A DNA stretch of 10,518 nucleotides from JAJVID01 sp035275345 (lineage in GTDB: Bacteria; Acidobacteriota; Blastocatellia; RBC074): the NCBI GenBank assembly GCA_035275345.1, contig DATEMY010000616.1:1-10518 (forward strand), in the 5' to 3' direction. The notes under the pieces were generated by a model. The model saw nothing but the letters and a program-made list of their open reading frames with translations. It was not told the origin of the DNA and did no database searches. Positions 1-6,381 of the stretch are shown here, piece by piece. The translations under genes were made by a program, and so were the position numbers. The number at the start of each line of letters is the position of its first letter. The first letter of the stretch is position 1.

Positions 1-91
1 TGAACACGTGATGTGAGAAACGACGGGCAGTGTAATGTTTCAGACTTTCCCCTCGTTCGTCACGTCATACTGAGTCAGGAGGAGTCTAACG

Positions 92-916
92 ATGAAATAT
101 CGCATTCTTTCAATCGCGGCTGCTTGCCTGCTCGCAATCACGGGCGGTCAACTTTCCGGCGTGGCCGCGCGCCAAGTTCCCGCGGGACAATCCAGAGCTT
201 TCGATCTAACCTTAAACATTGACGGCGTCGAGCGCACGGCTTTGGTCTACCCAAATACAATGCCCGAGTCGAAGACAGGCGTTCCGCTCGTGCTCGGCTT
301 CCACGGCCACGGAGGCAGGGCCGAGTTCGTGGCGCGGAGGTGGAGCCTTCATACGCTCTGGCCGGAAGCCGTCGTGATCTACCTGCAAGGGCTGCCTACG
401 GCCACGTCTCGCGACCAGGACGGGTCCCGCCCCGGATGGCAGATCGCTCCCGGCGGCCAGAACGACCGCGACGTGCGCTTCGTTGACGCCGTGATCGAAC
501 AGGCGCGGAAACAACGCAAGATTGACCCGGATCGCATATACGCCATCGGCCATTCAAACGGCGCCCGGTTCGCCAACGTGCTCTGGAAAACGCGGGGAGA
601 AAAGTTCGCGGCCTTCTGTTCCGCAGCGGCCCAGGGCGGATTGATGATCCGCGACGCCACGCCGCGATCGATTTTCGCCATCGCTGGAGAGAATGATCGC
701 ATCGTTTCATACGACGGGCAGGTGAGGAGCATCGAGGTTTATCGCAGGGTGTTGAAAACCGATTCCTCGAAGACAGTGACCAAGGGTTATGCGAAGATCG
801 AGCCTGGGATCAATGGGACCGAGCTTGTGACTTATCTTCATCCGGGCGGGCACGAATTCCCGCAGGACGCGCTGCCGCTGGTGGTGGAGTTCTTCAAGAG
901 ACATTCAAGAAAGTGA
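92..916 (+). CDS. Secreted PHB-depolymerase / feruloyl-esterase-like alpha/beta hydrolase
   Basis: The 274-residue product is an alpha/beta hydrolase of the polyhydroxybutyrate depolymerase / LpqC / feruloyl esterase type, expected to cleave ester bonds outside the cytoplasm. An N-terminal signal peptide (hydrophobic core about residues 5-18, likely cleavage after Ala26) points to export. Catalytic features are visible in order: oxyanion-type HGHGG (71-75), nucleophile elbow GHSNG with Ser155 (153-157), an acid candidate Asp202 in ENDRIV, and His254 in PGGHEFP. The DVRFVDAVI segment (127-135) before the elbow is typical of this esterase branch. The start is fixed by a strong AGGAGGAG site at 77-84, 7 nt before the ATG. 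Length suits a single-domain secreted esterase; no substrate-binding domain is present. The substrate cannot be told from sequence: short polyesters, acetylated or feruloylated sugars are all possible. It is probably monocistronic, because a hairpin overlaps its stop codon. Confidence 0.88.
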   Translation: MKYRILSIAAACLLAITGGQLSGVAARQVPAGQSRAFDLTLNIDGVERTALVYPNTMPESKTGVPLVLGFHGHGGRAEFVARRWSLHTLWPEAVVIYLQGLPTATSRDQDGSRPGWQIAPGGQNDRDVRFVDAVIEQARKQRKIDPDRIYAIGHSNGARFANVLWKTRGEKFAAFCSAAAQGGLMIRDATPRSIFAIAGENDRIVSYDGQVRSIEVYRRVLKTDSSKTVTKGYAKIEPGINGTELVTYLHPGGHEFPQDALPLVVEFFKRHSRK

Positions 917-931
917 CTGTCTTGAATGTCT
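899..931 (+). terminator. Stop-codon-overlapping hairpin, possible intrinsic terminator
   Basis: A perfect 12-bp inverted repeat (899-910 with 920-931) encloses a 9-nt loop that contains the TGA stop (914-916) of the esterase gene. It is followed by GTTTT (932-936), a short T tract. The stem is AT-rich and the T tract is weak, so termination is plausible but inefficient. A role in mRNA 3'-end protection is an alternative. Confidence 0.45.
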
Positions 932-952
932 GTTTTGACCTCGCTCTCGCAG

Positions 953-981
953 TAAACAAATCTGGAACTTCAGGCTATCAT
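953..981 (+). promoter_or_regulatory. Candidate sigma70-type promoter for the Asp-box gene
   Basis: TAAACA (953-958) and TATCAT (976-981) are separated by 17 bp and match the -35 and -10 consensus at 4/6 and 5/6 positions. Transcription from here would leave a 5' leader of about 120 nt before the ATG at 1111. This is a pattern match only; acidobacterial promoters are poorly constrained and such matches occur by chance. Confidence 0.25.
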
Positions 982-1074
982 TCGCCCGTCTGTAGCGATC
1001 CCTGAAAAACCAAATCCACGATTCACACGAAGTTTCGCGAAGAGGATCCATTCGTGCGCGCGTGGATCATTTCT

Positions 1075-1112
1075 CAAGCGAGGCACAAACCATCAAGCGA
1101 GGCATAAACCAT
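1075..1112 (+). repeat. 19-bp tandem duplication carrying the RBS and start codon
   Basis: Two head-to-tail 19-bp units, 1075-1093 and 1094-1112, differ at one position (C1086 versus T1105). Each carries GCGAGG and ends in CCAT. The second copy provides GAGG (1099-1102), 8 nt before the ATG at 1111, and its last two bases are the A and T of that start codon. In the first copy the equivalent triplet is ATC (1092-1094), so only the second copy can start translation. Confidence 0.85.
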
Positions 1113-4100
1113 GAAGACACACATCCGCTTCTCTCGTCACGCGACATTGATCGCGTTTCTCGCGTTGGCGGCGTTCGGCGCAGCGCTCGCCACAAACTCC
1201 AATCCATCGCGCGCGCAGCAGGCTTCTCAATCGAACCCGCTCAACGGATTGCGATGGCGCAACATCGGTCCCTTTCGTGGGGGGCGTTCCGTAGCCGTCG
1301 CGGGAGTAGCGTCGCAGCCGATGGTCTATTACTTCGGCGGCACGGGCGGCGGCGTTTTCAAGACCACTGACGGCGGCGTCAATTGGACGCCGGTCAGCGA
1401 CGGCCAGCCTTTCGGCACAGGCACGGTGGGCGCAATTGAAGTCAGCCAGTCCGATCCGAACGTGATTTACGTCGGAATGGGCGAATCGTGCATTCGCGGT
1501 AACTTCTCTCATGGCGATGGAGTGTACAAATCGACGGACGCCGGCAAGACCTGGAGGCGCGTTGGACTGGATGACTCAAGGATCATCGGACGCATTCGCA
1601 TTCATCCGAGAAATCCCGACTTGGTTTATGTAGCCGCGCTCGGCCACGCCGCTGGCCCGAATGAGCAGCGCGGGGTATTCAGATCGAAAGACGGCGGCAA
1701 ATCCTGGGAGCGCGTGTTGTTCAAAAGCAACAAGGCTGGGGCGGTTGATCTGATCCTCGATCCGTCGAACCCGAATGTAATCTATGCCAGCATCTGGGAG
1801 GTGAAACGCACGCCTTACAGCCTGGAGAGCGGCGGGACCGACAGCGGGCTCTACAAATCAACCGACGCCGGCGACACCTGGAATGAGATTTCGCGTAACT
1901 CCGGAGGGCCGAAGGGCGCGGCGCTCGGTAAGATCGGCGTGGCGGTTTCGCCGGCCAATCCGGAACGCGTCTGGGCGATGATCGAGGCTGAAGACGGCGG
2001 CGTCTTCCGTTCCGACAACGGCGGCAAAAACTGGACGAAGATCAACGAGAACCGCAACCTACGCCAGCGCGCGTGGTATTACACGCACATCTACGCCGAT
2101 ACGAAGAGCGCTGACACCGTCTACGTGCTCAACGTCGGCTTCTTCAAGTCGGTGGATGGCGGACGGACCTACACAACGCTTCAGCCGCCGCACGGCGACA
2201 ACCACGACTTGTGGATCGCGCCGGACGATCCGAATCGAATGATCAGCGCCAACGACGGGGGCGCGAATGTCACATTTGACGGCGGCAGAACCTGGAGCGA
2301 GCAGGACCAGGCGACGGCGCAGTTCTACCGCGTCGCGCTCGACAACGACTTCCCCTATCACGTCTACGGCGCGCAGCAGGACAACTCGACGGTCAGGATC
2401 GTCAGCCGAACGACCGGCGGCGGTATCACCGTAAAAGATTGGGAAGAGACCGCCGGCAGCGAATCCGGATGGGTGCAACCTTCCCCGAAAGATTCCAATA
2501 TCGTCTTCGGCGGCAATTACGGCGGCCTGCTCGAACGGCTCGATCACCGCACGGGGCAGGAGCGAGACATCAATGTCTGGCCCGATAACCCTATGGGATG
2601 GGGCGCCGAAGGCATGAAATACCGCTTCCAATGGAACTTCCCGATCCTCTTTTCGCCGCACGATCCCAACCTGCTCTACACCGCCGGAAACGTGCTTTTC
2701 AAGACCACCAACGAAGGTCAGAGCTGGCAAATCATCAGCCCTGACCTGACGCGCAATGACAAAGCCAAACTCGGTCCCTCGGGAGGCCCAATCACCAAAG
2801 ACAACACCAGCGTCGAGTATTACTGCACGATCTTTGCGCTCTCGGAATCGCCTGTTCAGAAAGGCGTCATCTGGACCGGATCAGACGACGGTCTTGTCCA
2901 CATCACGCGCAACGGCGGAGGCAGTTGGGAGAACGCCACCAAAAACATTCCCGGGCTGCCCGAATGGATTCAGATCAATTCCATCGAAGCCTCGCCTCAC
3001 GACGCCGCGACGGCCTACTTCGCCGCGACGCTTTACAAGGCCGACGACTTCCGGCCGTATCTTTACAAAACCAGCGACTTCGGCAAGACGTGGAAGAAGA
3101 TCACGACCGGCATTCCCGACAACGCTTTTACGCGCGTGATCCGCGAAGACCCGAGCCGGCGCGGTTTGCTCTACGCCGGGACCGAAACCGGTATATACGT
3201 TTCGTTCAACGACGGCGAGAGCTGGCAGTCTTTGCAGTTAAACCTGCCCGTCGTGCCGATCACCGACATCGCCGTGCACAAACGCGACAAGGACCTGGTC
3301 GTCGCGACGCAAGGCCGATCATTCTGGATCATTGACGACCTGCCGGTGCTACACCAGTGGAATGACACAGTGGCGCAAGCCGACGTATATCTCTTTGCCC
3401 CTGAAGAGTCGTACCGCATGGCGGGCGGAGGCGCCCGCATCCCTCTTGGCGCGGCTCTTGGAGAAAACCCTCCCACCGGCGCATCGATCTGGTACTACCT
3501 GAAAGATAAGCCCAAAGGCGAGGTGACAATCGAAATACTAGATGCGACGGGCAAGGCCGTGAATAAGTTTTCGAGCCTGACCGCTGAAACGCCCAGCCCT
3601 GCTGCTGGCGACGAAGAGGGCTCAGGACGCTTCCGCAGAGGCCCCTCACGCGCGCCTGCCGAAAAAGGCTTGAACCGCTTCGCGTGGGATTTGCGCTACC
3701 CCGACGCCACGCGCTTCCCAGGAATGATCCTCTGGTCGGGCAACACGTCGGGGCCGAGGGCCGTACCTGGCGCCTATCAGGTCAGACTGACGGCCGACAG
3801 TAGGGTTTTGACTGGCAAGTTCGAGGTCAGAAAAGACCCGCGCATTCCGACCACGCAGGAAGAGCTTCAGAAACAGTTCGACCTGCTGACGAAGATCCGC
3901 GACAAGTTCTCGGAAACCAGCGAAGCCATCATCTCCATCCGTGACGTTCGCAAACAGGCGCAGGATTACGCCGCGCGCGTCAAAGACCAACCCAACTCGA
4001 AACCGATCGCTGACGCCGCGAAGGCGCTCAGCGCGAAATTGACCGCGATTGAAGAAGAGCTGTATCAAACCAAGAATCAAAGCAACCAGGACCCGCTCAA

Positions 4101-4338
4101 TTACCCGATCAGATTGAACAACAAACTGGCCTCGCTGGCCGGTTCAATCGCCGGCGCCGACGCGCAACCGACTGATCAGCAAGTCGCCGTCTACGAAGAC
4201 ATCACCAACCGCATCAACGCTCAGCTCGAAAAGCTGAGACAGGTGATGGCCAATGACGTGCCAGCGTTCAACAAACTCGTGCGTGATCAGAATGTGCCGG
4301 CGGTGTGGGTGAAACCGGTGGGAAATGTTCCGAACTGA
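1111..4338 (+). CDS. Exported Asp-box (BNR/VPS10-sortilin-like) multi-propeller protein
   Basis: The 1075-residue protein belongs to the family often annotated as 'glycosyl hydrolase' or 'VPS10/sortilin N-terminal domain', common in Acidobacteriota and Bacteroidota. A signal peptide (core about 11-27, cleavage near Ala27 or Ala35) indicates export. Eleven Asp-box motifs (S/T-x-D/N-x-G-x-x-W/Y) are visible near residues 85, 141, 192, 250, 301, 347, 388, 531, 599, 654 and 698, consistent with two stacked beta-propellers over about 45-740. A beta-sandwich-like segment (about 790-910, with GAYQVRLTAD) follows, then a helical tail (about 915-1060). No sialidase arginine triad or other catalytic set can be recognised, so the hydrolase name is unsupported; binding or scaffold roles in the periplasm or at the surface are as likely. 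The start follows a signal peptide and a GAGG site at 1099-1102. Its stop codon lies inside a large inverted repeat. Confidence 0.9.
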   Translation: MKTHIRFSRHATLIAFLALAAFGAALATNSNPSRAQQASQSNPLNGLRWRNIGPFRGGRSVAVAGVASQPMVYYFGGTGGGVFKTTDGGVNWTPVSDGQPFGTGTVGAIEVSQSDPNVIYVGMGESCIRGNFSHGDGVYKSTDAGKTWRRVGLDDSRIIGRIRIHPRNPDLVYVAALGHAAGPNEQRGVFRSKDGGKSWERVLFKSNKAGAVDLILDPSNPNVIYASIWEVKRTPYSLESGGTDSGLYKSTDAGDTWNEISRNSGGPKGAALGKIGVAVSPANPERVWAMIEAEDGGVFRSDNGGKNWTKINENRNLRQRAWYYTHIYADTKSADTVYVLNVGFFKSVDGGRTYTTLQPPHGDNHDLWIAPDDPNRMISANDGGANVTFDGGRTWSEQDQATAQFYRVALDNDFPYHVYGAQQDNSTVRIVSRTTGGGITVKDWEETAGSESGWVQPSPKDSNIVFGGNYGGLLERLDHRTGQERDINVWPDNPMGWGAEGMKYRFQWNFPILFSPHDPNLLYTAGNVLFKTTNEGQSWQIISPDLTRNDKAKLGPSGGPITKDNTSVEYYCTIFALSESPVQKGVIWTGSDDGLVHITRNGGGSWENATKNIPGLPEWIQINSIEASPHDAATAYFAATLYKADDFRPYLYKTSDFGKTWKKITTGIPDNAFTRVIREDPSRRGLLYAGTETGIYVSFNDGESWQSLQLNLPVVPITDIAVHKRDKDLVVATQGRSFWIIDDLPVLHQWNDTVAQADVYLFAPEESYRMAGGGARIPLGAALGENPPTGASIWYYLKDKPKGEVTIEILDATGKAVNKFSSLTAETPSPAAGDEEGSGRFRRGPSRAPAEKGLNRFAWDLRYPDATRFPGMILWSGNTSGPRAVPGAYQVRLTADSRVLTGKFEVRKDPRIPTTQEELQKQFDLLTKIRDKFSETSEAIISIRDVRKQAQDYAARVKDQPNSKPIADAAKALSAKLTAIEEELYQTKNQSNQDPLNYPIRLNNKLASLAGSIAGADAQPTDQQVAVYEDITNRINAQLEKLRQVMANDVPAFNKLVRDQNVPAVWVKPVGNVPN

Positions 4339-4688
4339 TGGTCTTTGAGAAATAAACGAAACCATGCTGCCCAGTATTGTGATGCGCGCAATTCAGATCA
4401 TGAACGGCGAAGCCTATGGAGTGCGGATGCTAGGGATATTGATGGCAAACTCTCTGATTCTGCAGCGCCAAAGGCGCGTAATGTTTATAGAACCCGTTGC
4501 GTAATAATCTCCTAGCTCCGTAGGGGCGACATCCGGCATATGCCGCTCCTACGGAGCTATGGAGAATTGCCTGCCGGGTTCTATAAACATGCCGCTCCTC
4601 CGGAGCTAAGATCCAATAGATTTGCCTCTGAGTTCGCCAGCAGTATCCCAAGCATTGGTTGCAGTTATTTTTCAAAGACCATAAGTTC
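4332..4688. repeat. Nested fold-back element with four inverted-repeat pairs (MITE/REP-like)
   Basis: Four inverted-repeat pairs are nested in order. The outer pair is 4332-4355 with 4665-4688 (24 bp, 22 matches). Next is 4427-4452 with 4630-4655 (26 bp, 22 matches). Then 4481-4495 pairs with 4576-4590 (15 bp, perfect). The core is 4513-4528 with 4544-4559, around the palindrome GGCATATGCC (4535-4544). The left arm has about 62 nt more spacer than the right between the two outer pairs. No clear target-site duplication is visible. A small hairpin GCGCCAAAGGCGC (4465-4477) lies in the left arm. No coding signal is seen; open frames here are by-products of the repeats. The left outer arm includes the stop codon of the propeller gene. 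The motifs (GGGTTCTATAAACAT, CTCCTACGGAGCT) resemble dispersed repeats I associate from memory with Acidobacteriota, Planctomycetota and Bacteroidota. Confidence 0.8.
4541..4608 (+). repeat. Direct copies of a 19-bp repeat unit inside the fold-back element
   Basis: The units at 4541-4559 and 4590-4608 both read TGCCGCTCCTxCGGAGCTA, differing only at the x (A versus C). Together with the inverted copy at 4513-4528 this makes three copies of the CTCCNNCGGAGCT-type motif within about 100 bp. Confidence 0.75.
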
Positions 4689-4735
4689 TGATGAGAAAGT
4701 CAGCGAGGCGCCGTCATCGCCCTGTTAAGCGGGCC

Positions 4736-4762
4736 GTGACGCAATTCGATTAATTGCGTCAC
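4736..4762. repeat. Perfect 11-bp palindrome with 5-nt spacer
   Basis: GTGACGCAATT (4736-4746) and AATTGCGTCAC (4752-4762) are exact reverse complements around the spacer CGATT. It sits 23 bp beyond the stop of the TPR remnant on the - strand. No T tract follows on either strand, so a classical intrinsic terminator is not supported. It could be a protein-binding operator-like site, a Rho-independent hairpin relic, or a repeat. Confidence 0.6.
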
Positions 4763-4785
4763 AGCCTTGCATCAATTTAACGGCG

Positions 4786-5121
4786 CTACTTCTTGCCTTT
4801 ATTTTTAGGCTTCTGGCGGTGAGCGCCTGGAATGCGCTGCGCAAGTTTTTGCTTTTGTCTCTGGAGTTCAACGTATTTGCTGTGATCTTTAGGCAGCTTT
4901 TTCAACAATCCATCAATTAGTTCATTTGCTTCATAACTACGATTTAGATTGGAAAGCGTGATTGCTTTATTAATCATGAATTGTACAGTAGTTGGGTGAT
5001 TCTCGCCGAGGATATTCTTCACCGCAGCAACCGCTCTCTCCTTGTACTCCAGCGCGCGGCGGTGGTCGCCCAACCTGCCGTGCGTGCTCCCAACACTGTC
5101 GAGCGAGCGCGCCGTATCATG
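4786..5121 (-). pseudogene. 3' remnant of a tetratricopeptide-repeat (kinesin-light-chain type) gene
   Basis: The frame open on the - strand from about 5121 to the TAG at 4786 encodes the last part of a TPR protein. One near-consensus repeat is visible (SLDSVGSTHGRLGDHRRALEY, then KERAV and LGENHPTTV), followed by a helical stretch and a lysine-rich basic tail. Homology begins in mid-repeat at HDTARSL, matching the usual HPDTARSL junction between TPR units, and the frame meets a stop (TAA) at 5134-5136. The only start-like codon is TTG at 5073, inside the repeat, and so unlikely to be the real start. The upstream repeats and any N-terminal domain are missing. The remnant is more AT-rich than its neighbours. 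Full-length relatives carry many such repeats, often with caspase-like or kinase domains, which cannot be judged here. Confidence 0.75.
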
Positions 5122-5230
5122 GAAGGTGGAACTTTAGCGGTTATAGAGCATTGCGCTTTGATAAGGACGGTGACAGCATTGAGAAGTCAGTTTTAGCTAT
5201 CGGAATTAAAATTTTGGCAGTATATCTGGG

Positions 5231-6379
5231 ATGCGACACGAAATCGGCATTGACTCTGAAGAACTCCGGAAAGCCCGCGAACTGATTCTCCGCTACGGCT
5301 GGAACGCCACTGCCTATCAAATAATCAATCCCGGAATTGAACTTTGGTTCTCCTCAAACTGCGAGGCTGTCGCAGGCTTTGTCCGCGCGCACAACACATT
5401 GGTTGTGGCCGGCGCGCCGGTCTGCGCGCGCGAACGGTTGGCGGACGTTGCGATGGAGTTCGAGCAAGCGGCCTGGCGCCAGGGGAAGCGCGTCTGTTAT
5501 TTCGGCGCGGAAGCTCGGCTTGAGTCGGTATATCGTGGCGCGGCTACGCACTCGATGGTTTTGCTGGGAGCGCAGCCGGCGTGGCTTCCACGAAATTGGC
5601 GGGAGATCATTTCGCGCCACGCGTCGCTCAGAGCTCAGTTCAACCGCGCACGCAACAAATCCGTCTCTGTGAGCGAATGGCCTTCGTCACAGGCCGCCGG
5701 ACACCCGGCTTTGCAAGATTGCCTTCAGGAGTGGCTGGCGACGCGAGGACTTCCGCCCATGCATTTTTTAGTTGAGCCGCAGACGTTGGAGAGATTGGTT
5801 GATCGCCGCGTCTTCGTAGCCGAACGGAAGGGGCAGGTAGTAGGTTTCCTCATCGCCTCTCCGGTCCCCAAACGCAACGGATGGTTGATCGAACAAATCA
5901 TTCGCGGCCGCGGGGCGCCGAATGGAACGGCGGAGTTGATGATTGACGCCGCCGTCAGCGCGATGGCCGAAGAGGAATGTGATTACGTAACGCTCGGCCT
6001 GTCGCCCTTGTCCCGGCGCGCCGCGATTCCGCAGGAAGAGAATCCCTTCTGGCTGCGATGCTTGCTTTCGTGGGTGAGGGCGCATAGCAAACGATTCTAT
6101 AACTTTGACGGCCTGGATGCGTTTAAAACGAAATTCCAGCCGGAGCGATGGGACCCCGTCTTCGCGATCTTCAACGCGCCTCACTTTTCCCCTATTGCCC
6201 TTTATGCGATAGCCGAGGCCTTTACTAAAGGCGCCCCGATCAGCGCTGTCGCCAGCGCCTTGCTGAAAGCTGCGCGAACTGAGATCGGTTGGTTCGCCAA
6301 ACGAATCCGAATAAGGCTCGATGATCCGAACCGACCGCCTGAAGGCGGAACTTCAAATGATTTTCCGAGGACACAATAA
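5231..6379 (+). CDS. DUF2156 protein, stand-alone MprF C-terminal-like transferase
   Basis: The 382-residue product matches the DUF2156 / phosphatidylglycerol lysyltransferase C-terminal (LPG synthase C) family, a double-GNAT fold that in MprF transfers an aminoacyl group from tRNA to phosphatidylglycerol. Lobe one is about residues 15-110 (INPGIELWF, VVAGAPVCARERL). Lobe two is about 130-325, with LRAQFNRARNKSV (133-145), GRGAPNGTAELMID (226-239) and YNFDGLDAFKTKFQPERW (290-307). There are no transmembrane helices, so unlike full MprF it lacks the flippase half and is probably cytosolic or peripheral. The ATG at 5231 precedes the conserved N-terminal region directly, but no good ribosome binding site is visible. 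It is followed 2 bp later by a GNAT-like gene, forming an operon. The last residues (PPEGG, 369-373) come from a short palindrome and look appended. The acceptor and donor are unknown; lipid or peptidoglycan-linked roles are possible. Confidence 0.82.
   Translation: MRHEIGIDSEELRKARELILRYGWNATAYQIINPGIELWFSSNCEAVAGFVRAHNTLVVAGAPVCARERLADVAMEFEQAAWRQGKRVCYFGAEARLESVYRGAATHSMVLLGAQPAWLPRNWREIISRHASLRAQFNRARNKSVSVSEWPSSQAAGHPALQDCLQEWLATRGLPPMHFLVEPQTLERLVDRRVFVAERKGQVVGFLIASPVPKRNGWLIEQIIRGRGAPNGTAELMIDAAVSAMAEEECDYVTLGLSPLSRRAAIPQEENPFWLRCLLSWVRAHSKRFYNFDGLDAFKTKFQPERWDPVFAIFNAPHFSPIALYAIAEAFTKGAPISAVASALLKAARTEIGWFAKRIRIRLDDPNRPPEGGTSNDFPRTQ
6335..6348 (+). repeat. CCGCCTGAAGGCGG palindrome inside the 3' coding end
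   Basis: The 14-bp palindrome (CCGCCT, GA, AGGCGG) is translated as part of NRPPEGGT near the C-terminus of the DUF2156 gene. This motif recalls short dispersed GC-rich palindromes of acidobacterial genomes. It may have extended the coding frame, or act as a small intra-operon hairpin 34 bp before the next start. Confidence 0.5.
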
Positions 6380-6381
6380 CT

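Noticed and set aside
13..222. 69-residue frame overlapping the esterase start
   Set aside because: No family resemblance, and it overlaps the well-supported signal peptide and strong ribosome binding site of the esterase.
2059..2730. Long - strand open frame (223 residues) inside the propeller gene
   Set aside because: It is an antisense shadow of the Asp-box coding sequence, with low-complexity hydrophobic composition and no family resemblance.
4430..4675. Open frames on both strands inside the fold-back element (81 and 62 residues)
   Set aside because: They are translations of the repeat arms, with no start signal or recognisable protein family; the nested inverted repeats explain the sequence.
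4736..4762. CRISPR repeat or tRNA-like hairpin
   Set aside because: It is a single copy with no spaced repeats and no tRNA features; only a palindrome is supported.
4724..4780. Integron attC-like layout (GTTAA ... TTAAC flanking a strong dyad)
   Set aside because: The outer boxes are in the opposite order to attC (which begins with a YAAC box and ends with GTTR), and no integrase or cassette is nearby.
5179..5212. TTGAGA and TAAAAT as a promoter for the DUF2156 operon
   Set aside because: The spacing is about 22 bp, too long for a standard sigma70 promoter; no better pair was found.
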